In this document: positions 31,534 to 43,619 of the stretch, piece by piece | Position numbering within the stretch: position 1 is the first letter of the stretch | Layout: each line of letters opens with the position of its first letter | Assembly (NCBI GenBank): GCA_020631735.1 | Contig: CM036179.1 | Coordinates: 28,139,063-28,203,062 of the forward strand | Direction: 5' to 3' | Source: Saccharum officinarum | Lineage: Eukaryota > Streptophyta > Magnoliopsida > Poales > Poaceae | DNA: 64,000 nucleotides | Notes under the pieces: model-generated | What the model was told of the DNA's origin: nothing | Databases searched by the model: none | The model's input: the letters and a program-made list of their open reading frames with translations, nothing else | Translations under genes and position numbers: made by a program

Positions 31534-33576
31534 TGAAAGCTCTATGTTTGGTGTTGGTAATTAGTGACAATGCCTAAGTACTAATCCTATGCCTATGTTG
31601 TATATAGCATATGAGGATTAGTACATTCCAAGGTTGGTGGCAAGATGGACATGGTGATCATGATGGCCACACTTGGATTTGGATGCAACCCTACATGATC
31701 AAGGCAAAGGTATATGCTTAAGGGTTGTGTTTTAGTAACCAAGACACCTAGTGGGTGTGGTTACATTATAGGATAGATAGTCATACTATAAAGAGGGGAA
31801 TGACATGGCTATTGAACTCCTAAGTGCCTCTAGGTGTGCATTTCATAATCATATGCATTTGGATAGAACTAATAACGCCTCGAAAAATGATTGTGAAAAT
31901 GCTAACACACTCGCACATGACGTGATCACTTGTTGGTGTTAGCACATTTGCGATGGCGTTGGAGTTTGAGCGGTAGAGAGGGTTTGGGTCCCTCTCTCTC
32001 CCTCCGCTGAGCTTGCGAGGCAGGATTCAGGCGTTTTCGAGGAGTTGCAACGACTATTTTTTCCACTACGCCGAAAGTCAGAAAAGAAACGGAGGCGAAC
32101 CGAGGTCATCAGGGTGATCTGACGCTGCACCGAACGCAGTCATGGTTTGACCTGACACGTCGGTCAGTTCAACACAGCAGTCAGGTGCGCGGGTATTAGG
32201 GTTTGCAACCGGCGCGTCTGGTCCCTCGCGGAACCGGAGCGTTTGGTCGGGTACCTAGAGGAGTAGAGCGTGGCGAAGAGCTGATCGGACGCGCGGCGTG
32301 TCCGGTCACACGTGATCGGACGTGTCCGGTCGCGATGGGAGCTCTCTAGACGCGACTACACACTGGCACTGTTGCATTCGGTCGTTGCGCGGAGCACGTC
32401 CGGTCGGTGCTTCGCGAGCGTAGGCACTGTTCGATCGGCGTGTTCGGTCAATTCATGCTGCGTGTCCGGTCACTCTAGTGCGTGAATGAGTACTTTTAAG
32501 TGACCGTTACGATCAACCGAATAAAATTCAAAGTGAGACACATGACATTCATCAGGGAGGTCGTGGTGGAGCGACCAGATGCTGTGCGCGTTCGGTCAGG
32601 AGGACCAGCGCGTCCGGTCATCCCGAGTGTGGCTATTTCGTGAGCCAACGACTCTATTCTTCCGGGGCTCCTATATATACTTGTTGGCCGGCTCCTAGGA
32701 GTTTCTCTTAGACATTTTGACTCTCTAACATCCTCTTGAGCTAAGCACATCCCCTCCCACTCATCTCTCTTGCTTCTTTGCATATTCGAAGTGAGATTGA
32801 GTGATCCAAGTGCATTTGTATTGTGAGATTGCATCTAGTTGGCACTTGGTGATTGATTTGCTGTGGGATTCTTGTTTCTCTTGGTGGTTGCCGCCACCTA
32901 GACAGCTTCGAGCAGCTTGGAGGCGTTGGAAAGAGTTGGTGATTGTTCTTGGCCACCTCCGGTGATTGTGAGGGGTTTGTGCCTACCACGGTGAAGCGCC
33001 AAAGGCAACGTTAGTGGATTTCTTATGTCATTTGCAACCTTTTGCCATTTAGTAGGTTCTTGTGGCGCCTTTTGAGAGGCTCGGTATGAGACCGATTAGC
33101 CATCGAACCACGTGGTGAAGAGGGACACAACGGGGACTAGCGTGCCGGCAAGCACATGAACCTCGGGATAAATCTTTGTGTCAATATTTTTATTGTGATT
33201 AATCGATCCCGGTGGTTATGTATTGTGGAATTAATCTCTTGATCATATTGATTGGTTGACTCAGTACTTCGCCCCTCGGTGATACCCTTCTAACTCTCTC
33301 TTATATTATTTTCTTAGTTACCTTGCTAGCTTGTTAGTGTAGCTCTTAGCTTATGTAGCTAGTTAGCTTTAGTTGTAGCTAAGTTGTGTGGTTTGACTTG
33401 TGCGGTTGAGTGCAAATATACTAGAATTGTGAATTGGATAGGTGGCTTGCAAACACCCCGTAGGCTAAGCAAAACTCGCATCTCACTATTTGTTATATTG
33501 ATAAACTTGTTTAGCTTGTCTTTGTAGAAAATTTTAAAAGGCTATTCATCCCCCCTCTAGCCATCAAGACCTTTCA
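31534..33576 (+). mobile_element. Copia C 5' LTR (2043 bp)
   Basis: Starts TGAAAGCTCTATG, ends CCTTTCA, and is related in inverse orientation to the Copia B LTRs. A TATA box CTATATATAC is at about 32670-32679. A GTCCGGTC/GATCGGACGCG-type motif array lies upstream (about 32140-32640). Confidence 0.88.
32140..32640 (+). promoter_or_regulatory. GTCCGGTC motif array upstream of the Copia C LTR TATA box
   Basis: Several GTCCGGTC and GATCGGACG(C/T)G motifs plus degraded versions end about 40 bp before the TATA box. It is more decayed than the arrays of Copia B and D, mostly by changes at CpG positions. Confidence 0.55.
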
Positions 33577-33578
33577 AG

Positions 33579-33590
33579 TGGTATCAAAGC
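33579..33590 (+). other. Copia C primer-binding site
   Basis: TGGTATCAAAGC two bases after the LTR end, of the initiator tRNA-Met type. Confidence 0.85.
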
Positions 33591-33630
33591 CGTGGTCACC
33601 ATTTGCAAGGCTTAACAACCTCGGTTCAAG

Positions 33631-34288
33631 ATGGCTCAAGTTATGTTCAATCATGTTAATGGCAAGCCCCCATTCTTTGATGGCATATCTTCGTTTGATC
33701 ATTAGAAAAGGAAGATGAAGCAATATCTAGGCAATATACATGAGAAGGTTTGGGATGTGAACAATGAAGGATACATCATTCTTGATGAGGAAAATCTCAC
33801 TCCAAATGACCGCATCAGCAAACAATGCAACACGGCGGCACTTGACACAATCTACCGTGCCATTGATGACAAAGTATTTGAGCAAATCAAAGATCTTGAA
33901 AATGCAAATGAGCTTTGGATAAGGCTTGAAGAAACATATGAAGGCACTTCAATGGTAAAAAGTGCCAAACTATATATGCTCAAGGACAAGTTCTCCATTT
34001 TCAAGATGAAGGATGATGAATCCATCCTGGAGATGTTCTATAGGCTCCAAGTCATTTTCAATGATCTCAAGGGGCTTGGAGAGAAGGTTGAGGACAAGGA
34101 CTTCTCACACAAGTTCTTGATGTGCTTACCCAAGAAGTTTGCCACTTTGAGAAGAATGATCTTTAGAGAGGGATTGGACAAGGTCAAATCAACCGATGTG
34201 CTTGGAGATATAATGACCGATGCCCAATACAATGATGATGAAGATAAGGTAGAAGAGAAGAAGGAGACCAAGATCAAGCAAGAGAAGC
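33631..34288 (+). pseudogene. Copia C gag, truncated by Copia D
   Basis: ATG at 33631 opens the same Gag type as Copia B and D. A TAG at 33703-33705 stands where the relatives have Trp (HWKR), a G-to-A change. After it the frame is open to 34288, where the Copia D LTR begins. The rest of the element is expected right of the window. Confidence 0.87.
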
Positions 34289-36514
34289 TGTAAGGTCCTA
34301 GATGGCTAGAGGGGGGGTGAATAGCCTATAAAAAATCTATAATAAACACTAAGCAAACTTGTTAGAATAACAATCGGCGTAAAGCGAGTTTTGCTTAGCC
34401 TATAGTAGTGATGCAAGCCTCCTATCCACAAGTCTAGTAGATTATGATCTCTAGTTCACACAAGTGCTATGTCACTAACCTTACACTAGTGAGCAAGCTA
34501 ACAACTACTAGCAAAGCTACTACTAGAGCTACACAAGATATTCTAGTAAATATAAATGCAAGAGAGAGGATTGTGATTCTTATACCGACGGTGGAGTGAA
34601 GATGTTGCCAATCACCAAGATGATATACAATCAATCAATATTGACAACAACACAATATGAAGACCAACCACTGGGAGATAAGTGACACAATATTTTTGTT
34701 CACCCGGTGTTCACTTGTGCACCGACAAGCTACGTCACCGGTTGTGTCGACCAACACTTAGATGGTTCCTCGGTGTGACCCTCAAGTCACTTGCCCCTCA
34801 AGGCATGCCCCGCAAGGCACCACAAGACACCACTCTCAAGTGAGGTAACTCAATGACACATGCAATCCACTAGAGTTGCTTTTGGCGCTCCGCCGAGGAA
34901 AGCACAAGAACCTCTTACAATCAACCGGAGGTGGCCAAGAACAATCTCCTTCTCTTGCCAACGTCTCGAACAATCTCCAAGCCGGCTAGGATCGGTACTC
35001 TCCAAGAGTAACAAGAAATCCATCGGCTAAACCACCCACAAGTGCCACTAGATGCCCTTAAGCTATGCAATGCACTTTGGGATCACTCAATCTCACTTAT
35101 GATTTGCAATCAAGCAAGAGAGATGAGTAGGAAGGAGATGCTCTAGCTCAAAGGATGTACAAGTATGTTAGAAATCATGAGTTACCTCCCAAAGGCCGGC
35201 CAACAAGTATTTATAAGCATCCCATCCGAATAGAGCCGTTATACCCTTCACTGGGTCTTTTTCGGGATGACCGGACGCGCCGGTCATAACTGACCGAACG
35301 CGCTCAACCGCGTCCGATCCTCCAACGGTCACTGACCCCAACGGTCAAACCAACGACTAGACGCGCCCCAGGCAACGACCGGACGCGCCTGTCAAATGAC
35401 CGGACGCACCCATCAAACAACCGGACGCGCCTGTCGAACGACCAGACACGCCGATCGCACAGTACCGCGCACCCGTGAAGCAACGACCGGACGCGCTCCA
35501 GTCAACGATCAGACGTGATAGTGCCCGCGTCCGGTTAGAGTCCAGTAAGCTCCCTCAATGATCGGACGCGTCCGATCGCGTGTGACCGGACGCGCCTCGC
35601 GTCCGATCGTCCTTGCGAACCACAGTTCCTTCTAGGCACCTGACCGAACGCGCCGGTCCCGCAAGTGACCGGACGCGCCGGTTGCAAACCCTAGCAACCG
35701 CGCGCCTAACTGCTGACCGGACGCGTCCGGTCATACCATGACCGCGTCCGGTCACCTCTATGACCTCCATTCGCCTCCGTTTCTTTTCCGACTTCCGGTG
35801 TAGTGGAAAATAGGCATTTCAACTCCTAAAAAATGCCTGAATCCCGTGCTCGCAAGCTCAGCGGGAGGGAGAGAGGAACCCAAACCCTCTCTACCGCTCA
35901 AACTTCAACGCCTTCGCAAATGTGCCAACACCAACAAGTGATCACCACCTTGTGCACATGTGTTAGCATTTTCATAGGTTTTCTAGTTAGCTCACTAGGC
36001 CCTACATGCAACGCACTTCATGAATTCACCTAGTGGCACCCGTGCGTCGAATAGCCGATAAGACTTCCCCTCTTAATAGTTTGGCTATCGATCCTAAACC
36101 ACTCACACCCTCTATGGTGTCTTGAGTGCAAAACAAAATGACCCTATGGTTATACCTTTGCCTTGAGCCCATTTTGTTTTTTCCAAAAGACATGATCCAC
36201 TTCATATCATCACATGACCGTCTCGATCCATCGACCTTGACTTCACTTGCTCTTCACCGTTGCATCGGTCCGTCGCCGCCAAGTCTTGCTCAAGCTTCAC
36301 CATCGCATGGTCCTTCGCTTCGAAGCCTTGACTTGCCCTTCACCTTCACAACCGGTCCATCGAGCCAAGCATCATCTTGGTCTTCATCATCTTGGTCACA
36401 TGAGTCAATGTCATGTCTCATATTCAATGACCACCTTTATCTAAATCATCCACTTAGATACAAAGGTTAGTCCTAGGTTTCATCAATTAGCCAAAACCAA
36501 ACTAGGGACTTTTA
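34289..36514 (-). mobile_element. Copia D 3' LTR (2226 bp)
   Basis: Plus-strand start TGTAAGGTCCTAG; end GGGACTTTTA at 36514, where the last bases TA replace the expected CA. The minus-strand TATA box (CTTATAAATACTTG) is at about 35206-35219. It is the complete partner of the interrupted 5' LTR at 42911 and 51269. The five bases to its left are GAAGC; the matching right flank is outside the window. Confidence 0.9.
35265..35760 (-). promoter_or_regulatory. GACCGGACGCG motif array upstream of the Copia D LTR TATA box
   Basis: At least eight exact GACCGGACGC motifs plus many one-base variants (GACCGAACGCG, GATCGGACGCG) and inverted CGCGTCCGGTC copies lie in about 500 bp, starting about 50 bp upstream of the minus-strand TATA box. 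It is the densest of the three arrays. Confidence 0.7.
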
Positions 36515-37617
36515 ATCTCCCCCTTTTTGGTAATTGATGACAACCCTCACAAAGATGATTTTGATAATAAAAGTTTTGAACTTGTCATACTTGTCCAATC
36601 ATTTTGCTCATAAGTAAAGTTTGGACAATTATCACAAGCTCGGTTTTGGTAGCATTAGCTCTCCCTACATATGTGCATAGAGTTTGGATTGAAAGCTTTG
36701 CACATATGCATTGATAGAAGTGTTGAGAGAGTAATTCTACCAAAAATGATGCTAAGGTGTAAGAAATGGACCTTTGAAGCGTGATACCAATCGGAGTTGC
36801 CTTTTACACCATCCTTAGCATCATGAAGTAACTAGACATCCATCACAACTCAAGAACCCCGTGAGATCAACATTATAGTAAAGGTTCTTGGATCACTTGT
36901 AAAGTTTAAGGCACGTCTAGATACCACATGTAAACTATTCCTATGCATGCTAGTAGATCATTTCATCATTCAAGTTCTATACTAGCATTGCACCACACAA
37001 GCATGTATGTTGAATTTAAATACATGTGCAAAGAGCAAGTCATATGAGAATGCACACACAAATGCAACTTCTTTGTTTATGAGCTTGCTCCCCCTACTTG
37101 TGTGCATCAAAATTTTATTTACCCCTTTTATCATGTTGAATCATCTTTTTCTCTCCCCCTTTGTCAACAACTTACCCAAAAATAAGATCAAATTGTGGAG
37201 AGAAAAACAATGTTTGATGGAGTAGGTTAAAATTTATCAAATTTGGTTCAACCTAGAACACTTGCCAAAGAGATTTAATTCGATTTGAACCAAAGACAAG
37301 CTTCTTCACACCTCATAATAAGGGTTATCTTGCCTATGTTGAATTAAACACTTATAGCAAACCTTCTAGATTCAACACTAGGTTTGCAAGCTCACAAACA
37401 TGTCATATGCCACCACTAGATCAAAACAAGCATAGAAGCAATAGTGGTAATATATATCCATCAAATTCATTTGATTTATCATGAATGCTCATGCATACCA
37501 CTTATTATGTATACATGCTTTAGCAAGTCCTTAGCATAGGATGAATGACATGTCAATCAACTTTACCTTGCAATGTCGAAGGAGAGGCATGTCAATAAGT
37601 GGGTGGGATGCATTCAA
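36515..37617 (-). other. Copia D 3' untranslated region
   Basis: A polypurine tract (minus strand AAAAAGGGGGAGAT) abuts the LTR, and further GGGGGA tracts lie at about 37088 and 37153. No envelope-like ORF is visible. The layout matches the same region of Copia B. Confidence 0.7.
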
Positions 37618-39452
37618 CTCATGTTTGAGAATCAAGAATGTTCAACTCATTCCTTAGCTTGCAAAACTCTTTTCATCAAGTGGCTTGGTGAGAATATCGG
37701 CAAGTTGATCATCGGTGCAACACTTTCAATAGCAATATCTCCCTTTTGTTGATGATCTCTAATCAAATGATGCTTATGTCAATATGCTTTGTTCTTCCAT
37801 GTTGAATTGGGTTTTGTATCATCTTGATTGCACTTTCATTATCACATAGCAATGGCACATTCTTGAAGTTGAGACCATAATCCTTCAAAGTTGATTTCAT
37901 CCATAGCAATTGTGCACAACAACTCCCCGCACTCACATATTCGGCTTCGGCGGTAGAGATTGCCGTACTATTTTGTTTCTTTGAGGACCATGACACAAGT
38001 GATCTTCCAAGTAATTGACATGTGCCACTTGTGCTCTTTCTATTGATCTTGCAACCCCCATAGTCGAAGTCCGAATATCCAATCAATTCAAACTTTGACC
38101 CTTTGGGATACCATAGTCTAACATCTCTTCTTTGCTTCAAGTACCGTGAGATGACTCTCTCTAGGTGAGGCTTGATATCTAGCACACATACAAACACTAA
38201 ACATGACATCCGGCCTTGATGCGGTGACATAGAGTAGACTTCCAATCAAAGACCGATATTCCTTTTGATTCATCATTTTGCCATCAAAATCACTATCCAA
38301 ATTGCCATTTGTACTCATTGGAGTTGAAATTGGCTTTGCATCTTGCATTCCAAACTTCTTCAACATGTCCCTTATGTATTTCCCTTGACTCACAAATGTC
38401 CCATTTTTCAATTGTTTGACTTGGAGACCAAGGAAGTAGCTAAGTTCACCAATCATAGACATTTCAAACTCTTTGGTCATCATAGCACCAAATTCTTCAC
38501 TATAAGCTTGATCGGTTGATCCAAAGATGATGTCATTAACATATATTTGCACTATGAATAGATCATTCCCAATCTTCTTGGTGAATAAAGTTGTATCAAC
38601 CTTGCCCATGTTGAATCCCTTAGAGAGAAGGAAATCCCTTAGCCTTTCATACCATGCTCTAGGTGCTTGCTTTAAGCCATATAAAGCCTTCTTCAATTTG
38701 TATACATAGTTGGGTTTCTTGTCATCTTCAAATCCGGGAGGTTGCTCAACAAAGACTAACTCATTGATGATTCCATTGAGAAATGCACTTTTGACATCCA
38801 TTTGATATAGTTTGATGTTATGTGCATAAGCATAAGTCAGTAAAATCCTTATTGCCTCCAATCTTGCCACGGGAGCATATGTCTCATCATAGTCAAGACC
38901 TTCTACTTGAGTGTAACCTTGAGCAACTAGTCTTGCTTTGTTTCTCACCACAATGCCATCTTGATCTTGCTTGTTTTTGAACACCCATTTGGTTCCAATC
39001 ACATTGTAGTCATTTGGCCTTTCTACCAATTCCCAAACATCATTTCTTATGAAATTGTTTAGTTCTTCTTGCATAGCCATGATCCAATTGGCATCCTTCA
39101 AAGCTTCTTCTATTTTCTTTGGTTCTATGGTTGACACAAATGATGCATGCTCACAAAACATAGCCAATCTTGATCTTGTTTGCACACCACTTCTAATATC
39201 ACCAATAACACTATTAATGGGGTGATCTCTTACAACATGTTGTGGTTGGAGTACTTGCACTTGATTGCTTGAGCTTGGATGATCACTTGATGTATCTTGA
39301 TGAGATGAACTAGCACCATGATCTTGCACTTGAGAGTTACTAGCTAGCTTGAATGGAGAATTGAGCACTTCATCTTTATCATCATCTTGAATATCAATCA
39401 CTTGCTTTGCTCTAATGTCCCCAATGTCCATGTTCTTTATTGCTTCTACCAA
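37618..39452 (-). pseudogene. Copia D pol: reverse transcriptase and RNase H (left contig)
   Basis: The reverse transcriptase is open from 39452 to about 38118 with [11 protein letters not shown] and [13 protein letters not shown]. The catalytic box reads YVND instead of YVDD (codon 38535-38537, a single G-to-A change). RNase H follows with YSDFDYGGCKINRKSTSG and STAEAEYVSAGSCCAQ in a second frame. From 38616 upward the same sequence is present again at 46982 and beyond. Confidence 0.87.
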
Positions 39453-40790
39453 TTGAGTTCCACCAACATCATCTAGATTCTCTTCTTCATCGTGTGACCC
39501 ATTGGTTTCATCAAATTACACATCATGGACTTCTTCTAGAATGCCACTTAAGTTGTTCCAAACTCTATAAGCTTTGCTTGTAGTTGAATAACCAAGTAGG
39601 AACCCTCATCACATCTCTTGTCAAACTTTCTCAATCTAGTGCCCTTTTCAAGATATAACATTTGCAACCAAATACTCTAAAGTAAGAAATATTGGGCTTT
39701 CTTCATGGAGTAGCTCATATGGGGTCTTCTCTAGCAATGATGACAATATAGTCTATTAATATAGTAGCAAGCGGTATTGATTGCTTCATCCCAAAATGAT
39801 TGACTCACATTGTACTCATGAAGCATTGATCTACCCATATCAAGTAATGTTCTATTCTTTCTCTCAACTAGGCCATTTGATTGTGGGAGTGTACTTGGCC
39901 GAGAATTGATGTCCAATGCTATAGTGATCACAAAGTTCTTCAATTCTTGTATTCTTGAACTCACTTCCATTGTCACTTCTCACATTCTTGATTCTAATCT
40001 CAACTCATTGTGAACTCTAGTGAGAAAGGTCTTGAAGGTGTCAAACACTTCACTTTTGTCGCTAAGAAAGAATACCATGTGAATCTTGTGAAGTCATCCA
40101 CTATGACAAATCATACTTATTACCACCTATGCTTGAGTATGTTGTTGGCCAAATAGATCCATGTGCATCAAATCAAATACTTTGCATGTGCTCATTGTAC
40201 TCTTCTTTGGATGTGAGCTTCCAAATTGCTTCTCGGCTTGACATGCACTACAAAGCTTATTCTTCTCAAATTCAACATCTTTCAAACCATTGACAAGATT
40301 GTGAGTTGTAAGCTTCTTCAATTGTTTCATGCCAACATGACCAAGCCTTCTATGCCAAAGCCAACCCATGCTTGATTTGGAGATTAAGCAAGTTGTCAAA
40401 GAAGTTTCTCTAGCATTGAAGTCAACTAGGTAGAGATTCTCATATCTAAAACCCTTGAATGCCACATTTGAGCCATCCATACTAATGACTTCCACATCTT
40501 CAACCCCAAAGATACATTTGTAACCAAGATCACATATTTGTGCTACGGATAAGAGATTGAAATCCAAGCTTTCAACTAGCAAACAATGGAGATACTCAAA
40601 TCATTTGATATTACAATCTTGTCAATCAATAACCTTGCCTTTCTTGTTATTGCCAATGTGATAGATTCAACACACTATTATTATCATTGATTGAGTCAAA
40701 TATTCTTGATGTACCGGTCATGTGTTGAGTGCACCCCACTATCAATAATCCAATGCCTTCCTCCAGCTTTGTAATTGACCTACAAGCAAA
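39453..40790 (-). pseudogene. Copia D protease, pre-integrase and integrase (left contig copy)
   Basis: The pre-integrase segment is open (40582-40127, LWHRRLGHVGMKQL and CSACQAEKQF). The integrase core is broken into short frames (SDNGSEF near 39955-39975 and GLVERKNRTL). The same stretch in the right contig (47874-48650) is fully open, so many of these breaks are single-base differences between the two copies. Protease remnants are near 40700-40745. Confidence 0.8.
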
Positions 40791-42853
40791 TCAATGAAGC
40801 TTAGGTACCCATTTTTGCTTGGGTCCTTGTAGGTTAGTAACTAAGCTCTTTGGTACCCAAATAGCCTTCTTCTTTGGGCCAACAATAGGTGTACCAATAA
40901 ACTTAGCTTTCACACCCTTCACACCCTTGGTAAGTACATAGCAAGAATCAAAAGGTATAGCTTTAACAAGGTTCTTGCTTTGGTTCTTCTTATTGCAATT
41001 ATGCTCTAGGTGCCTAACTTGCTTGCATCTATTGCAAAACCGACCATTGCCCTTCACAAAGCTATGCTTTGGAGTTGCAAAGGCCGTCTTGCCTTTCTTG
41101 GGGGTGTAGCCCAATCTCTCTTTGTTAAGAGAGAACCTTTGGCTACCCAAGCACTTAAGCAAGCGGGCCTCACTACCATAGGCCTTGCCTAGGGCGTGAG
41201 TGAGCTCATCCACCTCTCTCTTGAGAGTCTCATTCTCAACCATTAGTGAGGCATCACAAGTGAAACCATCACTAGTAGAGGAGATAGAGTTGGTGGTGGT
41301 GGATGAAGGGCTACAAGACGGGTTAGCATTTGACATGATGATAGGTTCATAAAAGGATTCATCAATTATATCACATGTAACACCTATATCACATGATACA
41401 ACAACCTCCTTCTTTGCTTGTTGCTCAAGTAGCAATGAGTGAGCTTTTTCAAGCTTGGAATGAGCCTTACCAAGATCCTCATGGTCTTCCACTAGACTCT
41501 CATGAGTGGTCTTAAGCTCACTAAGAACTTTCTCAAGTATTGCTACTTTCATTGAAAGCTTCTTACACTCCTTGTTCTTGGCAATAGCTATGTCTCTAGT
41601 TTGTTGCATCAAGTCATATAGTTGTTCTTTAGTTGGTTCATCATCATAATTTTCATTATCATTATCACTATCACTATCATGAGCATATTCATTTCACTTT
41701 CATCATCACTCTCATCATATAATACCTTAGCTTCTTTGGCCATGAAGCATGAAGAGGATGAATCAAATAGTGATGGCTTCTTGTTGATAGCAATGAAAGC
41801 AAAATCCTTGTTGGATGATTCTTCTTCTTCTTCTTCGTCATCACTTTCCCAAGTGGCCACATAGACTCCATTCTTGCCCTTCTTGAAAGTCATCTTGGCT
41901 TCTCTTTTTTTCTTCAAACTTGCTTCTCTTGTTGTTCTTCTTCTTGTCATAGGGATATTCGGCTTGAAGGTGTTCGGTGCTATCACAATTGAAGCACTTC
42001 CTTTGTTGCTCATTGCTCTTGAAATTGTCATTTCCTCTTTTGAAGCCTCTTCTCTTAATGAACATGTGACCCATTTTCTTGACTACAAGAGCAAGTGCCT
42101 CATCATCAATTTCAAATCTTCACCTTCATTTATTGTCTTCTTCTTCTTCTTCTATGATGATAGCTTTGCCCTTGGAGGAGATGGCCTTGAATGCCACGGT
42201 CTTCTTCTTCTTTTCTTCCTCCTTCTTCTCCTTCTCATCGGCATCTTGATCATACTTGTCATATGTCAAGACTTCACCAAGTAAATCATTGGGCTTCATT
42301 GCATCAAGCCATCTCTTTGTAACATCATGATCAACATTTTGAATCTTCTTGGTAAGCTCAACAAGAACTTGTGGCAAAAGTCTTGGTCTTTGTGTCTTGT
42401 GCCCTAAGCTCTTGAGATCATTCACAATGACTTGCAATCTATGAAACATCTCTAATATTGTTTCTTCTTCTTTCATCTTGAAATTCTCAAACTCACTCTT
42501 GAGCCCATATAGCTTGGCACTCTTCACAACCTTAGTGCCCTCATATGTTTTACTCAACCTTGTCCATACTTCATTTGCCGATTCTAAATCCTTGATGCCC
42601 TCAAATACTTTTGTGTCAATACCATTGTAAAGTGTATTGAGGGCCATTCTATTGCATGTTCTATTTGCTCTATCTTCATCGGTGAGATGATCAAGATCAA
42701 TGATAGCAAAATCATTCTCGGTGACTTGCAAAACTCTCTCATGAATAGAACCAAGGTACATTGTCATCTTTCTCTTCCAATGAGCAAAAGAACTAACACC
42801 ATCAAAGAACGGTGGCTTGCCCCCAACATGATTGAACACAATTTGAGCCATTT
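40791..42853 (-). pseudogene. Copia D gag (left contig copy)
   Basis: Starts at ATG 42851 (MAQIVFNHVGGKPPFFDGV). The Gag domain, a first knuckle CFNCDSTEHLQAEY (last Cys replaced by Tyr), Glu-rich and coiled-coil segments, and a second knuckle CNRCKQVRHLEHNC are spread over three frames. The C-terminal part (41612-40791) is open here but broken in the right contig copy. Confidence 0.85.
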
Positions 42854-42910
42854 TTCACACACCGAAGGATGTTAAGCCTTGATTAAAGGTGACCACGGCT
42901 CGATACCACT

Positions 42911-43619
42911 TGTAAGGTCCTAGATGCCTAGAGGGGGGGGTGAATAGCCTATAAAAAATCTGCAATAAACACTAAGCAAACTTGTTAGAATAACAATCAG
43001 CGTAAAGCGAGTTTTGCTTAGCCTACGGAAGTGATGCAAACCTCCTATCCACAAGTTTAGTAGAGATCTCTAGGTCACACAAGTGCTATGTCACTAACCT
43101 TAACACTAGTGAGCAAGCTAACAACTACTAGCAAAGCTACTACTAGAGCTACACAAGATATTCTAGTAAATATATGCAAGAGAGAGGATTGTGATTCTTA
43201 TACCGACGGTGGAGTGAAGATGTTGCCAATCACCAAGATGATATACAATCAATCAATATTGACAACAACACAATATGAAGACCAACCACCAGGAGATAAG
43301 TGACACAATATTTTTGTTCACCCGGTGTTCACTTGTGCACCGACAAGCTACGTCACCGGTTGTGTCGACCAACACTTAGATGGTTTCTCGGTGTGACCCT
43401 CAAGTCCTTGCCCCTCAAGGCACGCCCGCAAGCCACCACAAGACACCACTCTCAAGTGAGGTAACTCAATGACACGCGCAAATCCACTAGAGTTACTTTT
43501 GGCGCTCCGCCGAGGAAAGCACAAGAACCTCTTACAATCAATCGGAGGTGGCCAAGAACAATCTCTTTCTCTTGCCAACGCCTCCAACAATCTCCAAGCC
43601 GGCTAGGAGCGGTACTCTC
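42911..43619 (-). mobile_element. Copia D 5' LTR fragment (left contig copy)
   Basis: Begins TGTAAGGTCC next to the primer-binding site (42895-42909) and runs to GGTACTCTC, where the Gypsy LTR starts. It corresponds to 34289-35001 of the complete LTR and is repeated at 51269-51983. Confidence 0.88.
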
